Positions 1-11,232 of a DNA stretch of 64,000 nt are shown in pieces. A program made the translations under genes and the position numbers. Each line of letters starts with the position of its first letter. Position 1 is the first letter of the stretch. The stretch is from Saturnia japonica (Eukaryota > Arthropoda > Insecta > Lepidoptera > Saturniidae), in assembly GCA_033032175.1 (NCBI GenBank), contig CM065304.1:16740001-16804000 (forward strand). Direction: 5' to 3'. Below the pieces are notes generated by a model that saw only the letters and a program-made list of their open reading frames with translations, was not told where the DNA came from and ran no database searches.

Positions 1-1244
1 AAGAATCATAATTAAGTATCCAGAAATTAACGATGTTATGATCCATAATTTCCTTATATTCTTTTGAATATCGAAGTTTCACTTCCTGTCTCAGTTAGCT
101 ACAAAATCTCCTTCCATATCCCCGAGAATTAGGTGACATAGAATACTTTTATTGCAGTTGTTTTAAAGACGCTAAAACATAGTATCTTCAGTGTTTTAAA
201 TTTTAATGAATCAAGAGATCGATGAGGCGATTTGACTCTTCTTTAAAGTAGGTTTTAAATTAGTAATTATTGTCAATTAGAGGGAATAAATATTACCATA
301 TTTTAAATTGATTTATTATGAAAAGTTGTAGAACCTATCAGGCATATTAGTCCTTATTATTTATACTACATCTAAGGTATATATATTTATCTCTGCTCTG
401 ACGTCATACATTTATCAAACTTTCATAATTGTAAAAATCGCAATACTTTTTATTTCATAAATGTTAATGTCACAGCATAGACTACATAGCGCATTTCACT
501 CGTATAAAATCCGATATGAAATTTGCGTAGTCCTATGATGTCCAAGATGGCATCGTTTTCACAGTTCAAATTATAAATAAAAAAAAAAAAAACAATTCAT
601 TTTTTTCACTGAAAGTACGTAGCCATCTTACACTTTTAATATCTGAAATCGATAAATATTGGTTTCTTAAGTCAAATACTACAAAAAATATTTATTTATT
701 GCGGCAACTTTGATATGAGTTATGTAGCGGATTATGATTATTTTCAATATATAATTGAAAATTGTGTTTATGTTTTCAGGCAGATATTTATTTATACTAG
801 CTTTCGCCCTAAGGTCGAAATTCGACCAGCGACTTTTTGATCATAGACTATTTTCTGTTTGACATTTGCAGTATTCATGAACCTAAACAATGAGTATTAT
901 CTACATCACTTGCTGTCGCTTTTCGTTGAGTGACAATGTCAATATTTTGGGGGGTCTAAGTTCAATGGCACTGGTCGGGTTAGGGTTCCCAGTATCAATT
1001 TATTTAATTTAGTATATTAGAAACAGATATTATAGATAAATTTTAGCTTTCTGCACTCCTTCTCCATATAAACTTTAACCATGTCAAGTCTCAGTCTTCC
1101 GTGCACGCAATAAGCTTAAAAAGGAGTAGAAAGCTTTTGATTCATATTTTAATATATAGATTTAATACTAGCCAGCTTGGCAGATGTTATTTTACCCGTT
1201 CCAATAGTTAATACCACTATTTCATTCACCATCAATTCATTCAA
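1..1244. other. AT-rich intergenic sequence, no gene seen
   Basis: No coding region or RNA gene can be supported. A stretch near 796-830 (actagctttcgccctaagg) resembles a degraded head of the 'ctagctg...cttcg' dispersed repeat, but the rest of that repeat is not convincing. Confidence 0.5.
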
Positions 1245-1330
1245 GTCCGGTAAAGCTATAAAAGTCATCAGCGGCTTTGTTTTTTGATAGGGCCCCTCAG
1301 GCTAACAGTGTGGTCAGTTTAAAAAAAAAC
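1245..1330 (+). repeat. 3' end of poly(A)-tailed SINE-like repeat (family A)
   Basis: This is a truncated copy of a repeat also present near 8091-8358, 11834-11985, 27280-27395 and 51430-51685. Shared blocks are 'catcagcggct', then 'agggcccct..ggctaacagtgt', followed by an A-run at 1321-1330. Only the 3' third is present, the usual result of incomplete reverse transcription. The element that supplies the enzymes is not identifiable from this piece. Confidence 0.6.
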
Positions 1331-1441
1331 AGGCCCATGAAAAACAACACGAAATAAGAATCATGAATGTCCATGGTTCGAATTGAATCGATCTCATTAA
1401 TCAATTCAATCCAATAAAAAATGGATTTTTTTATCGATATT

Positions 1442-1785
1442 GGTTTAGCGTTGTGACCACAATCTCACCTGGTGACAATGTGGTGCAAGATGGTAGCACG
1501 CTAAGCCTATTAGAAGACTGGCTCTCAAGTGTAGCTGCCGGAACACACCTATTGGTGTTTGGTGACAGATTTACTACGTGAAGACGGTAGCTAGCCCAGC
1601 GGGCATTAGAAAAAGCCCTACCATTATGTTGTGGTTTCATCGCGATATTTTCCTTCACCGAAAGATCAGGCTCATTACAGGTATTCGAACTCACGTCGAT
1701 CGACGCGGATTCCGTACACGCAACGAACCGAGCCATAATTGCTTCAAACTCAATTTTCCAAACTTTTCCCATTTTCCGAGTAACT
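1442..1785 (-). repeat. Dispersed repeat family D, longest copy in the window
   Basis: The block shares ordered similarity with 40196-40490 and in part with 55688-55780. Shared pieces include 'acaatctcacctgg', 'gatggtagcacgctaagcc', 'gaacacacct', 'aaaaagcccta' and 'ttccttcaccgaaagatc'. I recognise this style of sequence as a common lepidopteran SINE-like family. A degenerate Pol III B-box (the complement of ggtattcgaact) near 1679-1690 suggests a tRNA-type promoter reading leftwards, hence the strand call. Short ORFs on both strands here are chance readings through the repeat. Confidence 0.55.
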
Positions 1786-2539
1786 TTTCAAATTTTTCTT
1801 TCCCTAAACATCTTATTCGGATTACTAATAACATTTAAAAAATGCCGCATTAGTCTAGCTGTTCTCAAGTGATGCACTTACCAACAAACAGCATTTAATT
1901 TTTATTATATAGATTCACTTAGTCGGCCATATACAACAACCATAGGATCGTTCGAACTTTCAAAAACCTAATAGAAATTTCTATAACATAATTTTCTTAA
2001 ATAAAAAAAATTGTATGTGCGTTACTTTGCGTTGTGTAGTGCGCTGTTAGTGATTGTGTAACATTTGAACGACATGACAGGTAGAGCTCATATTTACATA
2101 ATATATTTTTTTATCTAGACAATGGTTTCCATATTTGTTAGGATCCAATAGATAACGCTACAATTGAGGCAATAAGTACCGGAAAGGGCAAAATAACGTT
2201 TGCCGAATTAACTAGTTAAATATAATTCTAACAACGTAGTGCTAAAACCTCAGAGTGCATACAAAAGATCATATTAATTTGAATTAGATGACAGCTGTAG
2301 ATGTGATACGTCATGTCGTTAAACGTTAATGTACCTATATCAGGTACCGTGGCCTCATAGTACGTAAAGATGTTTTTTAGCTGCACGCATATCATAATGA
2401 CGGTTCTTTTCCTGATTATAAGTACAGTACAAACAAAAATCGGTTATTATACATCGACGGTCACCACTATCATTCTGGCCTGAAAGCATCCCTGTATCAA
2501 GTGAAAGTATCAAATTAGATTTCAAACCTTATTATAGAC
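1786..2539. other. AT-rich intergenic sequence, nothing recognised
   Basis: No ORF of note, RNA gene or clear repeat was seen. Confidence 0.5.
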
Positions 2540-3045
2540 TAGCTGTCCCCATGGCTTCGCTCACGTGGACAAGAGAATGCTATTTTTAAGACAAAAATGC
2601 TTATTTTGGGTGTTCCTTAGAAGATAGATATATACTTTCCCAGTCTTTTTTGTAGGTCTTTTTAATATCTACAATTGCTTAGTGCATTAATTTGCTATAT
2701 CTCTTATGGTTTACTCAGCGTAAACCATGTAAACGCCAGAATTGATTCACCATGACCATTTTTTTATATTTGTGCGGAACCCTAATTCTTTTTCCAAAAT
2801 AAAAGTAGCCTAAGTTACTCCGTATAAGTTCAGCTATCTACCAGTGAAAGTCCCGTCAAAATCAGTCCAACCGTTTCGGAGATTACCCGGAACAAACAGA
2901 CAGACAGACGGACAGATAAAATTAAAAAAAATTGATGTCTTGTTATAGATATCGTATATACTTTTATATGCATTTAGTAAAAAGCTGTTATTTTGACATT
3001 ACAAACAGACACTTTAATTTTATTGATTGTATAGGTAGTGAGAAT
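2540..3045 (+). repeat. Dispersed non-LTR-type repeat with 'ctagctg' head and cagacag tail
   Basis: The head 'actagctgtccccatggctt' is followed by a body ending in 'ccaaccgtttcggag' and 'aacaaacagacagacagacg', the usual order in lepidopteran repeats of this class. A further 3' block at 2942-3030 ('cttttatatgcatttag' ... 'gacattacaaacagacact') recurs at 21261-21381, so it probably belongs to the same repeat. No coding capacity is left. Confidence 0.6.
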
Positions 3046-3572
3046 TATAGTATTAATTTTTTTCTATCACTCCCATGATAATATGAGTTTTAAGATGAGG
3101 TTACCATGATTTAAAATATGTGTATAGCGGATGACGTTAGAAATAACTTTAAACCTCATAATAGCTACTTTACACAGAGAGAGGTTCATTTGATAATTAT
3201 CAATAAAATATTTCTATTTTTCTTCTTACTCTGTGTTTAATTGCTTTTGATATTCCAATAGATACCGGTTATACTACCCACACAATATCAACAAAAGAAT
3301 AATATACCAGCTGTGTTTAATCAAACCATGTTTTTTAATCCATTCAACTGAAATTTGTTATGGTGAGGCTGAACGTGTGCCAACCCCCTGAGGGACGTAG
3401 GGTGCGAGATACAACACGCTTTTACATGGGCTGTACTACAAGTCTTAGCTAGAAAACATTCAATGATGAATCAATGACTAGTACAAAAATGACAAAGAAA
3501 TACTGAATCATTTAGTCCATTCCGCTATTATTTCTCTCTTTCTGCTCATGCTTAGGTTTTAGAAAAAACATA
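3046..3572. other. Intergenic sequence, nothing recognised
   Basis: AT-rich with no supported gene. A short GC-richer stretch at 3360-3430 has no coding signature. Confidence 0.4.
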
Positions 3573-3580
3573 TATTATAA

Positions 3581-5894
3581 CAGGTATGGGCAAACCTTTG
3601 ACATGTTGAGGGCTAAACTTTAGCGTGCAAATACGTTCGCGGGCCTCGTTTAAAAGTACTTAGTTCCTTTTTAAAGTAGTGATAATATATTTTGCGATAG
3701 ATATTAGACATGAAATAATACGACAATATTATTATAGTACAATGTATTAAAATACCAAAATGAAATTTAAAAAAATGTTATTATATAATTAAATCATTAA
3801 ATTTGCAATTGTTACAAACTAAGAAAGTTAAATACACCGAAATCAATAAGACACTTGAGCTTGAATTTGGAAAACTAATTCATCGATATTTGTATTAACT
3901 CCACTGATACAAAGACGTAAATAAATTTTCCAAATAATCGGCATTCAGTATTGTACGATGTGTTGATTTATTAAGTTTCATCAATGAAAAGAACTGTTCG
4001 CATTTATAAGTACTGCCAAACGCACAAATCAATCTTCTTGCGAATTTTCTAACCTGCGGAATTGTCTTTTTCTAGGTATTTTTTGTAGAAATCGCACAAC
4101 TCTACGTCTTCAAATTTGGATTTTAAGAGTGAGTTTTCTTGAATCTCTATGAACTCCATTTGTAAGTCTATTAGAGCATTTTGTAGGAGTAGCAAATAAA
4201 CTGAAACAATTTTCCATGTTTTTGAAGTCGCTATATCTGTTCGACAATAACTTGAGTTCTTCAGCATATTGAAAATAAGCAATATTTTCATACGCAGAGA
4301 GCCTGTTGAAATGGTAACTGTTACCAGACAGCATCTGTGACTCCCACAAGCGTAGTTTGATCTGAAACGCTTTTAAATGGCTGTACAAATCATTTACTAG
4401 CTGTCCTTGTTTTTGAAGTTTCAAATTTATATTATTCAAATAGCCTGTAAGATCGACCAGAAATGCTAAGTCACATATCCATTTTGGGTCACTTAATTCA
4501 GATAGCGGTTTATCTTTTATTTTCATAAAGTCTGCTACCTCATTTCTAAGCTCGTAAAACCGATTCAATATTTTTCTTTTGCTCAGCCATCTGCTTCACA
4601 ATAATATGTTACGTCGATATATTCAGCTGATATTTCATCCAAAAACACCTTGAACTGACGATGGTTAAGCCCTCGGGATTGAATAAAGTTGATGGTTTTT
4701 ACTACCACATTCATAACATTCTGGAGTCGAATGAACTTAGAACACAAGTTCTGTTGGTGGATAATGCAATGAAGGACTATCAAATCATCTTTTTGCACAT
4801 TTATTTTTTTTTGCTTTTTCATTCAAAATTCCGATGAAATCTTTACGTAAGCCGACCATAGAAGGTGCACCATCAGTGCACACTCCAATTAATTTTGACC
4901 ATGGCAAGCTAAAACTTGTGAAAACCTTTTGAACTTCAATAAAAATATCCTCTTCTGTAGTGGTTCCTTTTATTGGCTGTAAAGCAAGCAATTCCTCAGT
5001 AACAGTGAACTCCTTATCAACATCTCGAATAAATATAGCCAGTTGAGCTGTGTCAGACAAATCGGTGCTCTCGTCTAATGCTATGGAAAATGATTCAAAA
5101 CCAGCCATACGGCCAGTCAATGTTGTTTCTATACTATTAGCCATCATTTCTATACGTCGAACAACAGTTCGTCTTGACAAACTAATTTTTTCAAATTCAT
5201 TTTTCTTTTCAGGACACAAAGTACTGCAAACTTCTAACATACACTCCTTGATAAATTCTCCTTCGGCAAAAGGTTTTAATGCCTTTTCCAATTTTGAGCT
5301 AACTATAAAACTAGCTTTCACAACATTATCAAGTTGTGTTCTTTTTTTGTGAAACATTTGTTGCTGTTTTTCCAAATTTGCGGTAAGGTTCTGGATTTTG
5401 TCTGTTCTTAAAAGAATTCTTCAGTCCATTTTTCTTAAAACTGACGACCTACTTTTCATTTCTTTCCACCAGACATCATTTTTGTTTCCTACTACAGCTT
5501 CTTACTGTTTCTTACTTGGCTACTTTTCGTTCAATAAACTTAATAACAAACTATAGTTAGTAACCACTCAAGATGCACACAAAGTCACAAAGCAAGTTGA
5601 CGGCACGAGCAGTTCGCTAGGATATCGCTTGTCCAAGTTATTACCTCGGTAGCTTAAATAGAACTGAACTAACGTTCGGGCCATCCACCCGCTTATATAG
5701 GCAAAATGAAGGAATAGTCTGGAATAAACTAGTTTAGAATAATTGAGAAGCAATAAATCCTATGATGTTTGCCGCCTCACTGTCACTCCCGTGAGTATAA
5801 GTACCTAATGTAATATTTTTTTAAGTGGGTTTATTCAAAATGTCTCGCGGGCCGGATCATATCTTACAGCGGGCCGGATTGTTACCCATATATG
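3581..5894 (-). mobile_element. hAT-superfamily DNA transposon, inactive
   Basis: The left end reads caggtatgggcaaac. The right end, read inward on the opposite strand, is catatatgggtaac, giving imperfect terminal inverted repeats of the Charlie-like hAT style. The 8 bp just outside are tattataa (3573-3580) and tattaaaa (5895-5902). They match at 7 of 8 positions, as expected for an old hAT insertion, because hAT elements duplicate 8 bp. GC-rich stretches just inside both ends (cgggcc / gcgggccgg) also fit. The interior carries one broken transposase gene on the minus strand. The total of 2314 bp is normal for a hAT. Diverged duplications and multiple frameshifts indicate that it is old. Confidence 0.88.
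3895..5479 (-). pseudogene. hAT transposase (GTF2IRD2/ZBED-like family), frameshifted
   Basis: An intact version would catalyse cut-and-paste transposition in the nucleus with an RNase H-like DDE core. The longest open piece (5375-4785) holds the first catalytic region, ALDESTDLSDTAQLAIF, with its Asp near 5074. CTDGAPSMVG carries the second Asp near 4873. The reading then shifts to a piece with CIIHQQNLC (4822-4583). It shifts again near 4580, where an RWLS-type motif is split across frames, into 4568-4110 (NRFYELRNEVADF). Another shift leads to the C-terminal dimerisation block near 3895-4060, with CEQFFSLMKLNKS containing the catalytic Glu near 3998. At the N-terminus a start at 5479 or 5476 meets a stop after a few codons. 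No BED zinc-finger cysteine/histidine set is visible, so that domain seems deleted. At least four lesions make it non-functional. Confidence 0.9.
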
Positions 5895-5902
5895 TATTAA
5901 AA

Positions 5903-6612
5903 GGATATAGTTTTTTATATTAATAAAAATAGATAATATGATTTTACATCTAAGTTAGTAGTAACTTTTTTCGTTAGCAGATTAGAAAACACTAATTTTC
6001 TTTTAAATTCGTAAACGAGAATTGAAATATTTAGTTAAGTTAAAAAAAAAAAAAATGAAGTACATTATTGACATAGAACACAGTTTCCAAATTAACTAGC
6101 GAACCAATAAAGGAAGTAACACGCAAGCCAATCGCTTCGTAACACAGGAATTTGAAAATTATCTACAACATATTACATACGAATAACAAAAAATATGCGC
6201 GAATGTGTTGTTTTTTCAACGTTTTAACGTACGTTAGTGATATACAGCCGATATTTTATTTTAAAATATGCATCTAAACTAGGACAGAGCTGTTTGAATA
6301 AGTTAATGTGAGATAAGGTTAGAATATTTAGTAATCTTTTTTGTTTTTAAATATTCCGTCAACCATAACATAGCACATTAAAGGTCAATACGACGACGAC
6401 GACGACATAACGATTCAACCGTATTATATAATACCTAAAATTGTGACTCGAAATCGAAAAGAAAGATTTAAGCCAAAATCATATTATTAATATCATTTTA
6501 AGAATTACTACTATTGATGATAATAACTTTCCTATCATTGTGAAATGTTCTCTTATTATTTGAACGTATTATATCGAGTCAGGTTGCCCGAAAAGCTTTA
6601 ATATATTATTAC
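5903..6612. other. Intergenic sequence with a short (CGA)5 run
   Basis: No gene was seen. A pure cga repeat lies at 6391-6406. The A-run near 6040 could mark the end of a retroelement, but no body is recognisable. Confidence 0.5.
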
Positions 6613-7075
6613 TAGCTGTGCCCGCGGCTTCGCTCACGTGGACTACAGAATTCCCGCGCAAATCTTGCTCCTCCGCTTCTGGCTATTTTAAAATCATTTT
6701 TACATCACTTAAAGAGGACTCCTACCAAATTTGGAGTCGATAGGAGCTATAGCTTGAAAATTAAAAATTTTCATTGTTAATACCCACCCCCGCAACACCC
6801 TGTAGGATGGGATATCGTAAAATTCCTTCATAAATTATTTCTACATCTCTTACAAAAGATTGCTACCAAATTTGGAGTCGATAGGAGCTATATTTTAAAA
6901 ACAGGAATTTTTCATTGTTAACGCCCCCGCAAACCCCTTTGGGGAGAAATTTCTTAAAATCCGTTCTTAGCTGACTTCTACATGGTATAAATAATATTCC
7001 TGCCAAATTTCAAGTCTCTAGGTCTTATAGTTCCAGAGATATCGTGATGAGTCAATCTATCTATAGAACAGCTCC
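6613..7075 (+). repeat. 'ctagctgtgcccgcggcttcg' dispersed repeat with internal duplication
   Basis: The copy starts with the typical head 'actagctgtgcccgcggctt' and ends near 7075 in 'tccagagatatcgtgatgag'. Inside, 'ccaaatttggagtcgatagg' occurs twice, near 6727 and near 6867, each followed by 'agctata', some a/t-rich sequence and then 'ttcattgttaa'. The repeat therefore contains a tandem module of about 140 bp. There is no coding capacity. Confidence 0.6.
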
Positions 7076-7149
7076 TATATATATTATTATTATTATTATG
7101 TCTCATTGTAATGATATTTTTTTAATAGTAGCGCCGTAAAATGACGGCA

Positions 7150-7320
7150 CTCTTCCGGATCAAAATCAAAAATACTTTATTTAATTTATGCCCTAAGAAG
7201 GCACTTATCAACGTCAAACCGGTTAGGAAAGCATCCCAGTCATTAAGATCCGGCAAGAAACTCGATCGGGTGGTAAGCATAGTGCATTCCAAATACAACG
7301 GTGACCGGTGACAATCAGAA
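7150..7320 (-). repeat. Dispersed lepidopteran repeat ('aaaatactttatttaattt' type)
   Basis: The string 'aaaaatactttatttaattt' followed by 'ggcacttatcaacgtc' and 'ccggcaagaaactc' is an order I recognise from a widespread lepidopteran repeat, seen here in reverse because the complement ends in an aataaagta-like tail. The parent element is not identified. Confidence 0.5.
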
Positions 7321-8090
7321 TTTATTCATCAAGTCCATTTAGAATTTTTAAACTATTTAGTGTTGCTCCGTCCTTTTCCTCGAATTTATCAAATAAGGTG
7401 CTCTAGTTCTTATGGGCAGCACTTATAGTATCTACAATGAATGTGACCTTTTAAATAAGGCGTGAATAAAATACAATTCCGGGAGCTGTTGTTACATCTA
7501 GAAGCAATTAAGTTTTTTTCTGTATTACATGTAATTATTACAATTATTTATGGTGAGCTAAATGGCACATTTAACATTAATGAGTTAGTGAGTTTGAGCT
7601 ATGTACATAATGTCTAGTAAAGCAATTACATACCAGTATTATCTGTACACCACGCCACTACTTCGGCTTAACACAACTTATTTGTGGGTGTAGAGGATTC
7701 ATGATAAAATGCTCTTAGATCATTATCTGAATAATTATACATACATCTTGTGAAGACTAAGGCTCTTCGCACTTGACGCTAAGCAAGTACCCGATACTCA
7801 ATAATACGAATATCATGGCGACTATTGCAGTGCATTTCTACAGAACTCCGCACACGCGCAAGTGTCAGCAACATATTGGTGACGCCAGACTTACGCGATG
7901 TGTTGGTTGAGGTAGCTGAAACGCGAATGATTGCGATTTCTAATAATAGAAGAGCAATTAGTAAACATTAAATTTGTTCAAGAGGTGGAGAAATATCCCT
8001 ATTTGTATAACTATAAACTTAAACAGTATTGGAAAATATCGAGACTTCAGTATCACCATGTGCGGAATAATCACCGACTAGAGACGTCGC
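7321..8090. other. Intergenic sequence, nothing recognised
   Basis: A GC-richer stretch at 7755-7935 has no long ORF. No RNA gene was seen. Confidence 0.4.
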
Positions 8091-8358
8091 TTTTTTTTTT
8101 TTTCTTTACCTAACTTTATTGTTAATCATAGGGGCCCTGGAGCCTCAGACGGCTTTTACAGCTTCACCGTGGCTTGGGGACGAGCGCTTAAGCCACTCAA
8201 CCGCTAACATTCACAAGCGTGCTAAAGTGGTCGAATCGCAGCTTGGGCTGTTGCCGTAGTTGCCATTAAGTCGCGAACTAGCTAATTTCCCTATCCGTAG
8301 AAATTCGAGCTAACTAACTACATGTTTTTGCATCCCAGAAGGAAGGAAAAAAACATGT
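8091..8358 (-). repeat. SINE-like poly(A) repeat, family A, near full length
   Basis: On the minus strand this runs from 'acacatgtttttttccttcc' (8358 inward) through 'catgtagttagttagctcga', 'tctacggatagggaaattag', 'ttcgcgact', 'ggcaacagcccaa', 'aagccgtctgaggct' and 'ctatgattaac' to a poly(A) of 13 (T-run 8091-8103). The copy at 51430-51685 aligns over the whole length, including the pyrimidine-rich start, so both ends of the unit are defined. A length near 260 bp with a terminal poly(A) fits a SINE or a short LINE-tail parasite. No clear Pol III A and B boxes were found. Confidence 0.65.
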
Positions 8359-9269
8359 GTAAGATATGTATTTAGTGATCTGTTAATTTTTGTCAAACTA
8401 GTACAAAAAAATAAAAAGAGGTCTCTTACAGAACTTATGTATGTACCTATGGTGTAGTGTGAACGAGTGTGGTTACAGTGTAATGATGTCTGTTGGTTGC
8501 TAGTGAATGCAAGTGCAGTGTCGCTGATCACGCGACCGGCTGCTAGATTCAAGGGCCTCCACACCGAGAGAATAGACCTAGCCTTGAGTTGCAACAGATG
8601 AGGGTAGACGTGGCGGATGTGCGAGAGACGTCACCCAAAGTCTTCAAAGGAAGTATGGAAGTATTGTGTAGTGTCATGGGCGAAGGGCCTAACTCTCGTA
8701 GAGATTTCAGATGAACATCGAATTTAACTTAGAAGTGTAATTTTGATATTTACTTCATCCTCACAGGGTTACTTAAAAGTGTTCTATAACTTTTTGGCGT
8801 TATGTTAGTACATTGGGATATAAAACTTATCTAACTAATTTTGTGAAGTTTTCATTAGATGATTGTGTGAAATTCCAAAAGTAAAATAGGTAACGTCAAG
8901 GATGAATATATCATTTTGAACAAATCCTACTGTTGGCGACTGAATTATGTATTATTATGTATCATGTGTTATATGTCGTGTGTTTATTTATAAGAATAGT
9001 TAAGTAACATTATAACATTTCCATTTCTTTATTTTCTGTATGACAGCTCCTGTGAAAACTTGAACGAGCGTCTTTTTTACATTATGTATGCATTATTTTA
9101 TAAAAATATATCGTTCACACACGTACAAGGTTATACCAGAGTCGGAGAAACTGATAGGGATGGAGCTATATCGATAAAAGTAACACGATAATAGACCCGA
9201 ATATTTTTTTACAAAATGTAATAAACTAGACTACTGCCGGATACTTTTGTACAAATTTATTAACTAGTA
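8359..9269. other. Intergenic sequence, nothing recognised
   Basis: A GC-richer part at 8500-8700 is ORF-poor and matches no family I know. The remainder is AT-rich. Confidence 0.4.
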
Positions 9270-9500
9270 TTATATTTCATTACAAGATATTACACGTATT
9301 AATTCTTGATTGATAATGCCACACACAGTAGTCCCACTTATTCCTAATGCGGCCGCAACACGCTCTTGCACTTGCGACATTGGTAATAGCGGGTCACCAT
9401 TTTGATACTCTGCTTCAAAAGCCTTTTCACAACAGATCCTTTGGGCATTTTGATATTTGACAGCTGGGCAGCAATCAACACGGAGGAACACAAAATACAC
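9270..9500 (-). pseudogene. Relic of a transposase N-terminal helix-turn-helix
   Basis: The C-terminal part of an open frame on this strand contains AEYQNGDPLLPMSQVQERVA followed by AALGISGTTVCGI. This resembles the N-terminal DNA-binding helix-turn-helix of Tc1/IS630-like transposases found in many copies in insect genomes ('Q.RVA.AlGIS..TV..I'). The frame continues N-terminally to 9836, but that part is low-complexity, hydrophobic and repeat-derived, and is not believable protein. No catalytic DDE region follows on the 3' side, so only the head of a gene remains. It could instead be an exon of a domesticated transposase gene. Confidence 0.45.
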
Positions 9501-9762
9501 AACGTAACATATGGATAATGTGAAAAAACTCAGCAAACAGAAATGTAGTAAATAGCACGACCGTCTTGTTGCGAGTGACTGATTAAAACAAACACAAAAT
9601 GGCGGCAGGCCATTAAGTGTTCCCACCTTGAAAAAATATATTTGAATGTTTTTGTTGTATTTGTCTTTATTCAAAATATAATAAATATATGCGATCGATA
9701 TCATCAAGCAGAGGGGAAGGGACGCGAACCCAACACCTACCTTGAAAAACAGTTTATGAAAT

Positions 9763-9836
9763 ACTAGCTGTGCCCGCAACTTCGTCCACTTGGCATATTT
9801 AGTGAATGAAAAACAGCAACTAAATAAAAACCTCAC
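9763..9836 (+). repeat. Head fragment of 'ctagctg' dispersed repeat
   Basis: 'tactagctgtgcccgcaact' then 'tcgtccact' is the diagnostic head. The expected cagacag tail is not found downstream, so this is a truncated copy. Confidence 0.5.
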
Positions 9837-9959
9837 ATCACCTCAATCTCACCCTACGGTATTTGACCCGTATAAGCTTTGATAATACCCAACTAATGTA
9901 ATTTTAAATGTTAACCGATATCATAGTTTAATAATCATACCGATTATGTAAAGAACATA

Positions 9960-10223
9960 AAGGCTGACTGACTGCTATGCTCGAGACTCTGCGTTTGATT
10001 CCCAGGTCAAGCAAAGTGTTATTCGGTTTCTATGAAATTCTCAGTAGCAGCTCGGAGTTTGGCTTTGTGCCCGATTAATGAAAATAGGATCACCAATATT
10101 ACATGGTACCTAAAAACATACCCGGTGAGCTATGGGTGTAAATTAGTAGGTTTATCTCTGCCTAACTCCTTCGGGAAATACAGGCGTTGGTATATATATA
10201 CTATATGTATATATATATATACA
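9960..10223 (+). repeat. tRNA-derived SINE with B-box and microsatellite tail
   Basis: 'gcgtttgattccc' at 9991-10003 is close to a Pol III B-box (GGTTCGANNCC). Downstream blocks 'ggatcaccaatattacatgg', 'acccggtgagctatgggtg' and 'tctctgcctaactccttcgg' followed by 'acaggcgttg' are in the order of a known lepidopteran tRNA-type SINE. It ends in a TA/TG-rich microsatellite at 10187-10222. A clear A-box upstream could not be placed. Confidence 0.6.
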
Positions 10224-11099
10224 TAAAGACATACAAAAATATTCAGTTTTGCAATCCTTTACGAAAAGCATTAATAAATTCATTTTTATAAACCGGTATT
10301 TTCCAGTGAATAATAATGCTTTATGGTAAGTCTGTTTAGTGTAACGTAATAAAAATCATAATTGCGCAAAAACACCACACAACGTACTGTAGCAATCTAG
10401 ATAGAATAGATATTCTTACTTATTTAAACTTTTAAAAATAACATTAAAATATATTTATATATAATTAAAAATAATAAAAGTTTATTTTAAAATTATTAAT
10501 ATACGTGCTTACAAAAAATATACTTAATTGTGACAATATATATCAAAGCAGTTTCGTGATTATTGAAACCAAGCCGGACAGCGCCATCTATAAACACTGT
10601 TGAAAAATAAAAATACATTCTCATTTATTGATTTGACTAAAAATTATGTAAAGATAAAATAATTTGGTATCTTTTCACTTTATTTCAGTAAATATTTTAA
10701 ATATTACAGAGTTACATAATACACATACATTTATTTTTATATGTACATAACCTAAACGCAATTTATAAACCATACAAATTTCCATACGTGTAAAAAGGCA
10801 TCCTAAATGTACCTTCGGATTATAAACTACTGGTCCAAATGTCATTAATTTTGGTCCAGTAGTTTTATGTGTGATTGGCGTTCAAACAATCCGACAGACA
10901 ACATTTCAAAAACTATCGAAATGTGTTCTGTCCATGATTATAAATTTTATTTAAATATATATTATTACTAATATTTCGTAGTATTTTTTCTCAAATATCT
11001 TCAATGTACAGATTTCGACTCTTTACTCTTTTAATATAAGGGCGACCGAGCTGTACGCGGTGTATTATAAACAAAAAAAGAAAAACGCCTATCTAGTAG
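10224..11099. other. Repeat-like intergenic sequence containing a strong stem-loop
   Basis: 'ccggacagcgccatct' (near 10574) is a phrase common in lepidopteran repeats. At 10824-10865 arms aaactactggtccaaa and tttggtccagtagttt flank a 10-nt loop, pairing at 15 of 16 positions. No gene was seen. Confidence 0.5.
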
Positions 11100-11232
11100 A
11101 TAAACTTGGAATGTAAAACATTATCTAAATGCAAAGTTTCATCGAAATCGTTGGAGCTGTTTCCGAGAAACCAATTAAATATATGTTTATATATACAATA
11201 ATTGCTCACTTAATATAATTATATTATAAGTA
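11100..11232 (+). repeat. Tail of a dispersed repeat ending 'attgctcacttaatata'
   Basis: 'aagtttcatcgaaatcgttg' followed by 'gagctgtttccgagaaa' and then 'caataattgctcacttaata' is the usual 3' region of a dispersed non-LTR-type repeat. The same ending recurs at 28776-28795. Confidence 0.5.

Noticed and set aside
1431..1838. Overlapping ORFs on both strands (113 and 86 codons)
   Set aside because: They lie within repeat family D, the frames are not kept in the 40.2-kb copy, and no domain is visible.
5050..5352. 100-codon plus-strand ORF
   Set aside because: It is the antisense shadow of the hAT transposase.
9500..9836. N-terminal two-thirds of the 188-codon minus-strand ORF
   Set aside because: It is Phe/Tyr/Ile-rich, crosses a dispersed repeat head at 9763 and shows no family pattern. 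Only the C-terminal helix-turn-helix part is credible.
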